From the NCBI GenBank assembly GCA_964229355.1, contig CAXRDE010000019.1, positions 186,001-250,000 on the forward strand: a DNA stretch of 64,000 nt. The letters are read 5' to 3'. Shown here one piece after another: positions 1 to 8,002 of this stretch. This stretch comes from CAXRDE01 sp964229355. Its GTDB lineage: Bacteria; Cyanobacteriota; Sericytochromatia; UBA7694. Position 1 is the first letter of the stretch. Every line of letters begins with the position of its first letter. The notes under the pieces were generated by a model, which saw only the letters and a program-made list of their open reading frames with translations, was not told the DNA's origin and did not search any database. A program made the translations under genes and the position numbers.

Positions 1-1
1 T

Positions 2-559
2 GTGGACCTCGTTCCCGAGTTCAGCAAACCCTTTAACCTCAAGGTTCTCTTGCCCCATGCCCCGGTTCAACCGCTGACCATTGCCGCCGGTGAGCCCGTC
101 ACCTCCTGGTATGATATTCTTTCCACGGGCCAAAAGCGCGTGATTAATCAAGAGCAATTGGCCCACAGCGTCAGCCGGGTTCATCACATCATTCAAGATC
201 AGCAGTTGGATGCAGACACACCCCTTGTGATCGCGGGTTTTTCGCAAGGCGGTGCCGTGGCATTGGAGTGTTTCTCACACCTTCCGGTCACCTTCAGCGG
301 TTGTTTGGCCATGTCCACCTATTTGATCAACCCACCGACCCAATCCCCTGAGAAGCACCCCAACGGACAAACCCCGGTTTTAATGCAGCACGGTATTCAA
401 GATCCTGTGGTGCCTTATGCCCTGGGTGAACAATCGGCACAGCAGTTACAAGATCAGGGCTTTGATGTGCACTTCGAAAGTTATTCCATGCAACACCAGG
501 TGTGTCTGGAACAGTTAAAATCCATTCAACATTGGCTTCATCACCTGCTCTCCCCCTAA
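2..559 (+). CDS. Carboxylesterase/phospholipase, alpha/beta hydrolase (5' truncated)
   Basis: This is the C-terminal 185 residues of an Abhydrolase_2-type serine esterase (carboxylesterase/lysophospholipase family, usually about 220 residues). The N-terminal strand with the oxyanion HGLG-type motif lies upstream of the window, so the GTG at position 2 is unlikely to be the true start. The catalytic triad is visible. Ser81 lies in the nucleophile elbow GFSQGG, Asp134 in GIQDPVVP and His165 in SMQHQV. The opening segment (LLPHAPVQP, then SWYDI) is typical of the family. Family members hydrolyse short acyl esters or lysophospholipids in the cytoplasm; the substrate here cannot be read. The gene ends 116 bases before the porin gene and probably belongs to a separate upstream transcript. 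Confidence 0.88.
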   Translation: MDLVPEFSKPFNLKVLLPHAPVQPLTIAAGEPVTSWYDILSTGQKRVINQEQLAHSVSRVHHIIQDQQLDADTPLVIAGFSQGGAVALECFSHLPVTFSGCLAMSTYLINPPTQSPEKHPNGQTPVLMQHGIQDPVVPYALGEQSAQQLQDQGFDVHFESYSMQHQVCLEQLKSIQHWLHHLLSP

Positions 560-624
560 TTTACAAAGCCCACAAACTGTTTTACACTTCATTTACAAAG
601 GGCATTTAACCCGTTCATATTCTT
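560..624 (+). promoter_or_regulatory. Pho-box-like TTTACA direct repeats upstream of the porin operon
   Basis: TTTACA occurs at 560-565, 581-586 and 592-597, and a related TTTAAC at 605-610. The first two starts are 21 bases apart, the next pair 11 and the last 13, so the repeats fall on about one face of the helix (10.5-base turn). PhoB/PhoP/SphR operators are tandem repeats with an 11-base period that replace the -35 box. A possible -10 (TATTCT, 619-624) lies 8 bases after the last repeat, as expected for an activated promoter. The downstream gene encodes a phosphate-type porin, which supports the reading. No PhoB-type regulator gene is in the window. Confidence 0.5.
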
Positions 625-675
625 TTGGCAAGGTAGAGTCAGCAACCACTTCTACCTCTCAAAGGAATTTACCCT

Positions 676-1746
676 ATGCCACGCTTACACGCTTGCGCAG
701 CTTTTTGTGCCACCAGCCTCCTGGCGGGATCGGTTATTATCTCTCCCGCAGTACACGCCGAAGATATCTCAGACACCTTACGCCTTCGCGGACGCTTACA
801 CAGTGGTTGGCAACTCAACGGTAATGAAAGTGACGCCAGTTGGTCTGACAGTTTTTATGTGCGCCGCGCCCGTATTGATGGCCGCTGGCGCCCCAATGAC
901 TGGAGCGAACTCAATCTCGAATTTGAATTCAGCAAAGATAAATTCCGCATTCGCGACGTCTATGCAGAATTTAGCCCCTTTGGCGATCTCAATTTAGATC
1001 TCACCGTCGGCCACTTCAAAAAACCCTTCTCTCGTATACGACTCATGTCCCCCTGGGATCTCGACATTCCAGAACGCGGTCTCATGAATGAATATGTGGC
1101 CAAAGGCACCCGTTTTGGCGGCTTTGGAGACCGTGATGTGGGGTTGATGGTGTCAGGCACTGTTAAAGGCCCTGCACTGTTCAGCGAAGATGCCCTGAAG
1201 TTACAGTACGCCCTGGGTGGCTTTAATAGCCTACCCGGAGACGATGAATACTATCGCGATGTGGTGGGTCGTACCCAATTGCGGCTGTTTAAAGGGCTGA
1301 TTGTGGCCCTCAACGGCAGTCTCAAACTCTACGATGACGACGGTTTTCGTTCGGCCTTTGTATGGGGCGGTGACGTGAAATGGGAGTGGGATCAGTTTAA
1401 GCTCGTGACCGAGGCCGCTCACGGTGACAACGTCAATACCGGCGGCAAACTCTGGGGCGCTCACAGCACGGCGTCTTACCACATTCCCCTGGAAGAAAAA
1501 TGGTTTGGCGGTTTGGCCCAAAGCCCCGCTTTGATTCCAGCGGTGATGCTCGAAGCCTTTAACCCCCAGGCCGAACAAATCAGCGAACTGGACTGGCGGC
1601 TGGCAGCAGCCCTGAACCTGGATCTGACCGCTCAATTGCGCCTGGTCCTGGGCATTGAAAAAACCTGGGAGAACCTTGCTGCCAGCGACCGCAGCGGCTT
1701 AAGCAACCCCACCCGTCTCAATCTACAAGCCAATGTGGCCTTTTAA
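676..1746 (+). CDS. OprP/OprO-type phosphate-selective porin
   Basis: This 356-residue outer-membrane beta-barrel protein has a Sec signal peptide (about residues 1-28, ending AVHA before ED). The mature part has the porin O/P family pattern: an early VRRARIDGRW strand, then ELNLEFEFSK, then VGHFKKPFS with basic residues, and it ends in Phe, the usual C-terminal residue recognised by the barrel assembly machinery. OprP-type porins let phosphate or polyphosphate cross the outer membrane through a basic constriction. Specificity cannot be proven from sequence because other OprP relatives are generalists. A ribosome site (AAAGGA) precedes the ATG. It is the first gene of a tight unit with the VTC, DUF4956 and CotH genes (gaps of 12, 29 and 18 bases), and Pho-like repeats lie upstream. 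Confidence 0.82.
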   Translation: MPRLHACAAFCATSLLAGSVIISPAVHAEDISDTLRLRGRLHSGWQLNGNESDASWSDSFYVRRARIDGRWRPNDWSELNLEFEFSKDKFRIRDVYAEFSPFGDLNLDLTVGHFKKPFSRIRLMSPWDLDIPERGLMNEYVAKGTRFGGFGDRDVGLMVSGTVKGPALFSEDALKLQYALGGFNSLPGDDEYYRDVVGRTQLRLFKGLIVALNGSLKLYDDDGFRSAFVWGGDVKWEWDQFKLVTEAAHGDNVNTGGKLWGAHSTASYHIPLEEKWFGGLAQSPALIPAVMLEAFNPQAEQISELDWRLAAALNLDLTAQLRLVLGIEKTWENLAASDRSGLSNPTRLNLQANVAF

Positions 1747-1758
1747 CAGGAGTGTTTT

Positions 1759-2520
1759 ATGATCACGGATTTCAGACGTTACGAGTTCAAGTATATTTTG
1801 ACCTTACCCCAGGCCGACGCCTTGCGAGCAGAATTGGCAGCACACATGGATATTGACCCTTACAGCGGTCCAAAAGGCTACTGGATCAATAGCCTGTATT
1901 ATGACAGTCCCGATCTGGAATTCTTTTGGGCCAAAATTGACGGCCTACGCTTTCGACGCAAGTTGCGCTTGCGCCGTTATGAAAGCGCAGATCCTGCTTT
2001 GCCTTTACCTGAAAGCGCCCGCACCGTCGCCGTTGAAATCAAACAACGGGTCGAGCAAATCGTCGAAAAACGCCGGGTCTTTTTAAACACCCGGCAGGCC
2101 GCTCAGCTCTGTCAGGGGGCTTCGGTACCCGCGATGGATCGACAAGGTCAGGCCGTGGCCAATGAGATTGTGCATCTGGTGCAAGACAAACAGCTGGCTC
2201 CCACCTGTTGGGTGCGTTACCACCGCCATGCCCTGGTGGGCCGAGCCGAAAATCCTGACTTGCGCATTACCTTTGACACCGAACTCTCCAGTGGTATCGG
2301 TCGTTTAGACCCCGAACAACCCCTGCCCGACATGGATTATTTCCTGCCCCCGGACCGCTGCATTTTAGAAGTCAAAGTCACCAACACCATGCCCTTGTGG
2401 GTACAACACATTTTACAGCGACACCAGTGCCAACTCCAGCGCATTAGCAAATACTGCACCAGCATCGCCCAGCAAAAAAACATCGCGGTTCTGGAACGCG
2501 ATCTGCCCCCCGCCTGTTAA
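1759..2520 (+). CDS. VTC-domain polyphosphate polymerase
   Basis: This 253-residue protein consists entirely of a VTC domain, the tunnel-shaped catalytic domain of yeast Vtc4 that makes polyphosphate from ATP. Expected basic and acidic tunnel elements are visible: RRYEFKY near the start (Lys11), KLRLRRY (68-74), EIKQR (93-97), WVRYHR (151-156), RITFD (169-173), ILEVKV with Glu204, and a final SKY (230-232). It has no membrane segment, so it is probably cytoplasmic and may work with the membrane protein encoded next. It starts 12 bases after the porin gene with an AGGAG ribosome site. Bacterial VTC proteins are mostly annotated by homology. The polymerase activity is inferred from the family, and related triphosphate-tunnel enzymes remain possible. 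Confidence 0.85.
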   Translation: MITDFRRYEFKYILTLPQADALRAELAAHMDIDPYSGPKGYWINSLYYDSPDLEFFWAKIDGLRFRRKLRLRRYESADPALPLPESARTVAVEIKQRVEQIVEKRRVFLNTRQAAQLCQGASVPAMDRQGQAVANEIVHLVQDKQLAPTCWVRYHRHALVGRAENPDLRITFDTELSSGIGRLDPEQPLPDMDYFLPPDRCILEVKVTNTMPLWVQHILQRHQCQLQRISKYCTSIAQQKNIAVLERDLPPAC

Positions 2521-2549
2521 TTTAAAACCTATAGAAAGCCCTCAAAGCC

Positions 2550-3260
2550 ATGCAAAATCCCCTTGATTTTCTACACACCCCTGCCTTAAACGACCTGGGT
2601 TTTTCACCCCTGGATGCCGCCCTTGTGCTCAGCCTGAGTTTTGTGTTGACCTCTATTATTGGCTGGGTTTATCGGGCCACCCACACCGGCAAACATTACT
2701 CGCAGTCTTACGTGCAAACCCTGGTCCTGATGGGCACTGTGGTGTCACTCACCATCTTGATTATTGGCTCCAACGTGGCCCGTGCCTTTGCCATGGTGGG
2801 TGCCCTGTCCATTGTGCGGTTCCGCAACGCCATGAAAGAAACCCGTGATCTGGGCTTTATTTTTATGAGCATGTCTATTGGCATGGCCGTGGGCGTACAG
2901 GCCTATGGTTTGGCGATATTCTCGGCCCTGGCCCTGTGTTTTTTGGTGTTGCTGATGCACAACTTCAAGATGTTTCGCCGCCGCCATCCTGCTTATCGGC
3001 TGCAGGTGCGACTGCCCTTAGAGCTCAACCCTGAAGACGTCTTCAAAAACAGCTTTGATCGCTTGCTGCGCAGCCAACGGCTTTTAAGTTTAGAAACCGT
3101 ACGGGCAGGGGTTTTACAAGAAGCCAATTACGATGTGGTGCTCAAGCCCGAAGTGTCGGGACAGCAATTGATTGAGGCCCTGCGCCAGTTTAACGGCAAT
3201 CAAAAGATAGTGCTCTTTTTGGCCACAGACATTGACGATTTACTCAACAACGAGAAATAA
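2550..3260 (+). CDS. DUF4956 membrane protein
   Basis: This 236-residue integral membrane protein has four to five hydrophobic helices between about residues 23 and 138, followed by a soluble C-terminal domain of about 95 residues. The conserved block GALSIVRFRNAMKETRD (84-100), between membrane segments, is the signature I associate with DUF4956. No biochemical function is established for this family. Genes of this type are often found beside VTC-domain and CotH-kinase genes, as here. I infer that it anchors or gates the polyphosphate polymerase at the inner membrane, by analogy with the membrane parts of the yeast VTC complex. That is a guess from context and not a sequence match. Confidence 0.78.
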   Translation: MQNPLDFLHTPALNDLGFSPLDAALVLSLSFVLTSIIGWVYRATHTGKHYSQSYVQTLVLMGTVVSLTILIIGSNVARAFAMVGALSIVRFRNAMKETRDLGFIFMSMSIGMAVGVQAYGLAIFSALALCFLVLLMHNFKMFRRRHPAYRLQVRLPLELNPEDVFKNSFDRLLRSQRLLSLETVRAGVLQEANYDVVLKPEVSGQQLIEALRQFNGNQKIVLFLATDIDDLLNNEK

Positions 3261-3278
3261 AAATAAAGAGGTTCACCT

Positions 3279-5006
3279 ATGTTTTTTAACCATCGCTCGA
3301 CGCATCCTGTGTTTTTAAGCGCCTTAGCCGGGGCCCTGCTGCTCAGTGCCTGTGGCAACTATAACCCCCTGGGAGGAGGCGGTAACACCCAGCGCCCCGC
3401 GGGCTGGAGCACCGCCACCCACAGCAAAGATGCAGCACCGAATTATGATGTGGTCTTTGCCGAGGGAACCGTCAAACGCCTGGACATTGAAATCACCCCC
3501 GCCCACTGGCAGGAGATGCAAGACAATGTGACCGAACTCTTTGGCAGTGGTACGGGTGGTGGCTTTGGTGCTCCGGGTGGCGCTCCGGGTGGTGCTCCGG
3601 GAGGACAAATGGGCGGACAGCCGCCCACAGGGGCCTTCCCGAATCGACCCGAAATCACCTTTGACGAAGCAGGCAACCCGGTGTTTCCAGAGGGGTTCAC
3701 GCCCCCTGAACGACCTGAAGGCGGTTTTGGGGGTGGGCCTGGTGGAGGTGGTCCCGGCGGTGGCGCATTGGGCGACAATGGAGAAAACCCCATGTGGCAA
3801 GAGGCGACCCTGCGCTTTGAGGGCCAGGAATGGCAGCACGTGGGCATGCGCTACAAAGGCAACTCCTCACTGCGTTCGTCGTGGGGACGCACCGAAAAAA
3901 TGCCTTTTCGTCTGGACTTTGATGAATTTGAAGACCGCTATCCCGCCATTGACGATCAACGCTTTTATGGCTTTAAAAAGCTCACCTTTTCCAGCGGTTT
4001 TAGCGACGATTCCCTCATTCGTGAAAAAGTGGTCGCGGATATTTTTCGGGATGCCGGTGTGGCCGCCCCTCGCACGGCATTTTATAAAGTCTATGTGGAC
4101 CATGGAGAGGGCGCCAAATACTGGGGGCTTTACACGATGGTGGAACCGCCTGCAGATCCCATGCTCAACGCGCAGTTTGGCAATGACAAGGGCAATCTGT
4201 ATAAGCCCTCGGGCAGCGGTGCCCGCTTTGTCACCTTTGATCAGGCCTCCTTTGACAAAGAAAACAACGAAGATGCCGCCGACTGGTCCGACATTCAGGC
4301 GGTCTTTGACGCGCTACATGCGGATCGCAGCAACGCCAGCCTCTGGCGTCAAAACTTAGAAAAAGTCTTTGATGTGCCTTATTTTATGCGTTATCTGGCT
4401 GTAAATACGCTGATTCAAAACTGGGACACCTATGGCCGCATGGAGCATAACTATTATCTTTATACCGATCCTGTAACCCGCCAGGTGCGTTGGATTCCCT
4501 GGGACAATAACATGGCGCTCGGCGGCGGCATGGGAGGTGGCATGGGCGGCAACCCCAATATGGCGCCACCGGTAACGGCGACACCCACCATACCAGCTAC
4601 CGATGCAGAACCCACGGCCACGGCAAGTGCGGTCCCCGTCAGAAATAACCGACCCGGTGGCGGTGGGCCTGGTGGCGGCGCTCTGTCTTTAGATCTCAGT
4701 GCCAGTGAGGTAGGGGAAGATTGGCCTCTGATTCGCTATGTGATCGATGACCCGGTCTACAAGGCCCTGTACCGTGAAGAAGTCCGCAAGGCCCTGAACG
4801 GCGCGTTCGAAAAAAGCAAAACCCGTGAGCGTTATCAGGCTGCCCACGATCTTATTCGTCCCTATGTCATTGGTGAAAATGGCGAAACCTCGGATGCCAC
4901 CTTACTCAGTAGCCCCGAGGCTTTTGATCCCGCGCTGCAAACCCTGTTTGACCACTTAGACAGTCGGCATGCCGCCGCAGAGACGTTTTTAAACGCCAGC
5001 GAGTAA
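3279..5006 (+). CDS. CotH-kinase family lipoprotein with glycine-rich inserts
   Basis: This 575-residue protein has a lipoprotein signal (lipobox LSAC, Cys25), so it is exported and lipid-anchored. The CotH kinase fold is shown by MRYKGNSSLR (190-199), KMPFRLDFDEF (207-217), a long central block with YGFKKLTFSSG, and RWIPWDNN (404-411), whose Asp matches the metal-binding Asp of CotH. Two low-complexity Gly/Pro/Met segments interrupt it: about 90-165, and about 413-468 directly after the metal-site Asp. CotH proteins phosphorylate secreted protein substrates in Bacillus spores. A non-sporulating envelope role is unknown. The gene ends a four-gene unit with porin, VTC and DUF4956, so a link to extracytoplasmic phosphate or polyphosphate is plausible but inferred. 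Confidence 0.82.
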   Translation: MFFNHRSTHPVFLSALAGALLLSACGNYNPLGGGGNTQRPAGWSTATHSKDAAPNYDVVFAEGTVKRLDIEITPAHWQEMQDNVTELFGSGTGGGFGAPGGAPGGAPGGQMGGQPPTGAFPNRPEITFDEAGNPVFPEGFTPPERPEGGFGGGPGGGGPGGGALGDNGENPMWQEATLRFEGQEWQHVGMRYKGNSSLRSSWGRTEKMPFRLDFDEFEDRYPAIDDQRFYGFKKLTFSSGFSDDSLIREKVVADIFRDAGVAAPRTAFYKVYVDHGEGAKYWGLYTMVEPPADPMLNAQFGNDKGNLYKPSGSGARFVTFDQASFDKENNEDAADWSDIQAVFDALHADRSNASLWRQNLEKVFDVPYFMRYLAVNTLIQNWDTYGRMEHNYYLYTDPVTRQVRWIPWDNNMALGGGMGGGMGGNPNMAPPVTATPTIPATDAEPTATASAVPVRNNRPGGGGPGGGALSLDLSASEVGEDWPLIRYVIDDPVYKALYREEVRKALNGAFEKSKTRERYQAAHDLIRPYVIGENGETSDATLLSSPEAFDPALQTLFDHLDSRHAAAETFLNASE

Positions 5007-5015
5007 ATTAGAAAA

Positions 5016-5213
5016 TTAAATCAATACCGGTGTATAGCCCTGCTTTTTGAGTTCATTCTCAAAAAGCGCGGCGGGTGCATCGCTAATAATACTCACCTGT
5101 TTATTCTCAAGATCAATGTCTATCTCTGCAGAGGTATCCACCGTGTAGACCGCATCTTGAATCAGGCGCTCGCACTTTTGACAGGTCATGTCCTGGATTT
5201 GAAACTCAATCAT
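5016..5213 (-). CDS. copZ: CopZ-like copper chaperone
   Basis: This 65-residue HMA-domain protein carries the Cu(I)-binding motif MTCQKC (residues 9-14) near its start, the length and layout of CopZ/Atx1 chaperones that hand Cu(I) to CopA. The reading frame continues upstream, with an ATG at 5246 that has a plausible ribosome site. However, the divergent metal-responsive promoter has its -10 at 5245-5250, so transcription should begin near 5238, downstream of that ATG. The ATG at 5213, preceded by AGGAAGGG at 9 bases, is therefore the likely start. It is divergent from copA and shares its control region. It ends 9 bases from the convergent CotH gene. Confidence 0.88.
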   Translation of the reverse strand: MIEFQIQDMTCQKCERLIQDAVYTVDTSAEIDIDLENKQVSIISDAPAALFENELKKQGYTPVLI

Positions 5214-5244
5214 TTTACATATCCCTTCCTGGATCTTTACGTTC

Positions 5245-5275
5245 ATCTTAAACCTTCCCCCAATGACAATGTCAA
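5245..5275 (-). promoter_or_regulatory. CueR-type promoter of copZ
   Basis: Read on the minus strand, a perfect TTGACA (-35, 5270-5275) and TAAGAT (-10, 5245-5250) are separated by 19 bases. This over-long spacer is the hallmark of MerR-family-activated promoters. Within the spacer lies one perfect half-site GGAAGGT, with a degenerate partner ACATTGT seven bases away on the other side. This matches the 7-7-7 layout of the copA operator beside it. The weak left half-site suggests weaker or later activation than copA. Confidence 0.75.
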
Positions 5276-5280
5276 TGGCC

Positions 5281-5311
5281 TTGACCTTCCAAAGATAGGA
5301 AGGTTTATACT
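5281..5311 (+). promoter_or_regulatory. CueR-type promoter of copA
   Basis: TTGACC (-35, 5281-5286) and TATACT (-10, 5306-5311) are separated by 19 bases. The spacer holds the perfect inverted repeat ACCTTCC (5284-5290), seven bases, GGAAGGT (5298-5304). This is nearly identical to the CueR operators of E. coli copA and cueO. CueR bound to Cu(I), Ag(I) or Au(I) untwists such promoters. The regulator is encoded directly downstream of copA. Confidence 0.92.
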
Positions 5312-5340
5312 CAGGGTAAACGCATTGCAAAGGATGCATC

Positions 5341-7545
5341 ATGACAGAAAGCCAACTTCAGATCGGTGGCATGACCTGTGCCGTCTGTGTGGGCCATGTA
5401 GAAAAAGCCCTGCAAAAAGTCCCTGGTGTGCACAAGGTCGAAGTAAACCTGGCCACCGAAAAAGCCTATATTCAACATGCAGACAGCCCGGTATCGGCTT
5501 TGGTGGATGCCGTGGTCCAGGCGGGCTACCAGGCCCAGGCGCCTCAAGCCCAAAGTGCAGCCGCGCCATCCCCTGTGTCCACACAGGCAAACAAAGCCCA
5601 GGAGCTCTTACATCTGAAACAAGCTTTTCTATGGGGATCCGCTCTGTCGTTTCCACTGCTCTTGCCCATGTTGCTGATGCCCCTGGGCATTCACTGGGCC
5701 CTGAGCCCGTTCCTGCAATTTGTATTGGCCACCCCCGTACAATTTGGCCTGGGAGCCCGTTTTTACAAAGGAGCCTGGAAGTCTTTAAAACACCGCACCG
5801 GCAATATGGACCTGTTGGTGGCGCTGGGCACCACGGCTGCTTACGGCATGAGCGTATACCACAGCATGCACGGACGCAGCGGCGAGCACCTGTATTTTGA
5901 AAGCGCCGCCGTGGTCACCACCCTGATCTTATTGGGCAAATGGCTCGAAACCCGCGCCAAACAACAAACTGCCGAGGCCATTCAGGCCCTTTCGGCCCTG
6001 CAGCCAGATATGGCTCACCGTTTAGACGCAGAGGGCCAAATCATCGCCGTTCCTCTGGCCGAACTCCAGGTAGGGGATACCATTGTAATTCGGGCAGGGG
6101 AGCGCATTCCCGTGGATGCCGAAATTGTCCAGGGCGAAAGTGCGGTAGATGAGTCCCTGATCACAGGGGAATCGGTACCTCTGTCCAAAGGCCCCGGCGA
6201 TCGCATTACCGGCGGGGCGATCAATCTCGACGGTTACTTAGAGGCACGCATTCTGGCAGTAGGGCACGAAACCCTGTTGGCCAAAATGATTCGCATGGTG
6301 GAATCAGCCCAGGCCGCCAAAGCCCCGGTACAAAAGCTGGTGGATAAAATCAGTGCGGTCTTTGTGCCCGTGGTCATTGGCATCGCTCTCTTAACCTTTG
6401 GCAGCTGGTTTGCAGTCAGTGGAAATCTTGAACAGGCCGCCCTCAATGCCGTGGCGGTACTGGTCATTGCCTGTCCCTGTGCCCTGGGGCTGGCCACGCC
6501 CACCGCCATTATGGTGGGCACCGGCCTGGGAGCGCGGCACGGGATTTTGATTAAAAATGCCGAGGCCTTAGAAATCAGTCACCGCGTCGATTGCGTGGCC
6601 TTTGACAAAACCGGAACCCTCACCGAAGGCAAACCCCAGGTCAAACAGGTGCTGGTGGCCCCCGAAGTCACCCAGAGCGAACAGGAGTTACTCGCCCTGA
6701 TGGCCGCCCTGCAACAGGGCTCTGAGCACCCACTGGCGCAGGCCATTTTAAACGAAGCCCAGGCCCGGCACATCGACGCTCCCAAAGCTCGCTTTTTAAA
6801 AACCCTGGCAGGTCAGGGCATTCAAGGCCGCGTGGACAAGGTCTTATACCGCCTGGGTAACCTGCGTCTGGTACAAAATCAGGGACTCAGCACTGCGGCT
6901 TTGCGCACAGACCTGTCTCAGGCCTTAACTCAGGGCTGGACGGTCTCTTACCTGATGGACGAAACCCAGGTTCTGGCCGCTGTTGCCTTTGCCGACCGTT
7001 TAAAACCCCATGCCAAAGCCACCCTTGAAGCGCTACGGGCTCAGGGTATTGAAACCGTTCTGATCACCGGCGATCACCAGCAGGCCGCTCAGGCAGTGGC
7101 ACAAGAATTGGGTATCAGTCAGGTTTTTGCCGAGGTCATGCCCGAAACCAAAGCCCATACTGTACAACAATTGCGGGCCCAGGGTAAGATTGTGGCCATG
7201 GTGGGTGACGGCATCAACGATGCCCCTGCGCTGGCGGCGGCTGACGTGGGCTTTGCCATGGCCACCGGCACAGACATTGCCATTGAAGCCGCCGGCGTGA
7301 CTCTGATGCGCGGCGAGCCCCTGCTAATTCCCGATGCCCTGGCCATTTCGCGGCGCACCTACCGTAAAATTCAACAAAATCTCTTCTGGGCCTTTGTATA
7401 TAATCTGCTGGGGATTCCCCTGGCGGCCCTGGGTTATTTAAACCCCATGGTCGCCGGTGCAGCCATGGCCCTGAGCAGCGTCAGCGTGGTCAGCAATGCC
7501 CTGCTTTTACGGCGCTGGAAACCCACCGAAAGGAAAATCTCATGA
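5341..7545 (+). CDS. copA: Copper-exporting P1B-type ATPase CopA
   Basis: This 734-residue heavy-metal P-type ATPase pumps Cu(I) from cytoplasm to periplasm. It has one N-terminal HMA domain (GGMTCAVC, Cys13 and Cys16) and the transmembrane metal site CPC (378-380). The actuator motif TGES (275-278), phosphorylation site DKTGT (422-426), HP-locus SEHPLA (461-466) and hinge GDGINDAP (622-629) are all present. The last two helices contain YN and the MALSSVSVVSNALLLRR stretch typical of the P1B-1 (Cu/Ag) class. An AAAGGA ribosome site lies 7 bases before the ATG. It is transcribed from a CueR-type promoter, divergent from copZ and overlapping cueR by 4 bases. Confidence 0.95.
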   Translation: MTESQLQIGGMTCAVCVGHVEKALQKVPGVHKVEVNLATEKAYIQHADSPVSALVDAVVQAGYQAQAPQAQSAAAPSPVSTQANKAQELLHLKQAFLWGSALSFPLLLPMLLMPLGIHWALSPFLQFVLATPVQFGLGARFYKGAWKSLKHRTGNMDLLVALGTTAAYGMSVYHSMHGRSGEHLYFESAAVVTTLILLGKWLETRAKQQTAEAIQALSALQPDMAHRLDAEGQIIAVPLAELQVGDTIVIRAGERIPVDAEIVQGESAVDESLITGESVPLSKGPGDRITGGAINLDGYLEARILAVGHETLLAKMIRMVESAQAAKAPVQKLVDKISAVFVPVVIGIALLTFGSWFAVSGNLEQAALNAVAVLVIACPCALGLATPTAIMVGTGLGARHGILIKNAEALEISHRVDCVAFDKTGTLTEGKPQVKQVLVAPEVTQSEQELLALMAALQQGSEHPLAQAILNEAQARHIDAPKARFLKTLAGQGIQGRVDKVLYRLGNLRLVQNQGLSTAALRTDLSQALTQGWTVSYLMDETQVLAAVAFADRLKPHAKATLEALRAQGIETVLITGDHQQAAQAVAQELGISQVFAEVMPETKAHTVQQLRAQGKIVAMVGDGINDAPALAAADVGFAMATGTDIAIEAAGVTLMRGEPLLIPDALAISRRTYRKIQQNLFWAFVYNLLGIPLAALGYLNPMVAGAAMALSSVSVVSNALLLRRWKPTERKIS

Positions 7546-7940
7546 CCTCACCCCTGACCATTGGCAAACTGGCCAAAGCCTCAGGCGTCAGTGCCAAAAT
7601 GATTCGCTATTACGAGTCCATTGACTTGCTACCCGCCGCCGAACGCACCGAAAGCAATTACCGGGTCTACGACGAAAAAGACATTCACCGTCTGCGTTTT
7701 ATTCACCGGGCCCGCAAATTGGGCTTTCCACTAGAACAAATTCGTGTGCTGATGGCCCTCTGGCAAGATCAAGAACGCTCCAGCCGTGAAGTCAAACAAT
7801 TGGCGCTGGATCACGTCACCGACTTACAAGCCCGCATTGCGGAAATGCAAAGCATGGTCAACCTGCTACAAAAATTGGCCCGCCAATGCCAGGGCAATGA
7901 TCGGCCGGACTGCCCCATTTTAGAAGAATTGGCAAAATAA
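7542..7940 (+). CDS. cueR: MerR-family copper regulator CueR
   Basis: This 132-residue MerR-family activator has an N-terminal winged helix (TIGKLAKASGVSAKMIRYYE), a long dimerisation coiled coil and a C-terminal metal loop. Cys116 and Cys124 are separated by seven residues (CQGNDRPDC), matching Cys112/Cys120 of E. coli CueR. The position equivalent to Ser77 is serine (SS at 80-81), as in sensors of monovalent Cu/Ag/Au, whereas Hg or Cd sensors have Cys there. The start ATG overlaps the copA stop in an ATGA, so the two are translationally coupled and the regulator is made from the promoter it controls. Likely targets are copZ, copA and the cus promoter at 27821-27851. Confidence 0.93.
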   Translation: MTSPLTIGKLAKASGVSAKMIRYYESIDLLPAAERTESNYRVYDEKDIHRLRFIHRARKLGFPLEQIRVLMALWQDQERSSREVKQLALDHVTDLQARIAEMQSMVNLLQKLARQCQGNDRPDCPILEELAK

Positions 7941-7964
7941 CATATACCCAAAGGGTTATTCTTA

Positions 7965-7995
7965 TTGACAGTCAACGCAGGGTGAGTGCTAGAAT
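7965..7995 (+). promoter_or_regulatory. Candidate MerR-type promoter of the czc-like operon
   Basis: A perfect TTGACA (7965-7970) and TAGAAT (7990-7995) are separated by 19 bases. The spacer holds an imperfect dyad, ACAGTCA (7968-7974) and TGAGTGC (7983-7989), matching at 5 of 7 positions. The half-sites differ from the CueR type, so a different MerR-family sensor may act here. Transcription would begin near 8002, directly at the ATG of the next gene. Confidence 0.5.
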
Positions 7996-8002
7996 ATCCT
8001 GC

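Noticed and set aside
3545..3780. Glycine-codon repeats as a possible CRISPR or tandem-repeat array
   Set aside because: Units are irregular and in frame within an exported protein. There are no constant repeats with unique spacers.
3324..3839. Minus-strand frames over the Gly-rich part of the CotH gene
   Set aside because: They mirror the GGT/GGC repeats of the real gene and have no ribosome site.
5214..5342. Longer copZ frame starting at 5342 or 5246
   Set aside because: It would span both divergent promoters, and the predicted transcript starts downstream of these codons.
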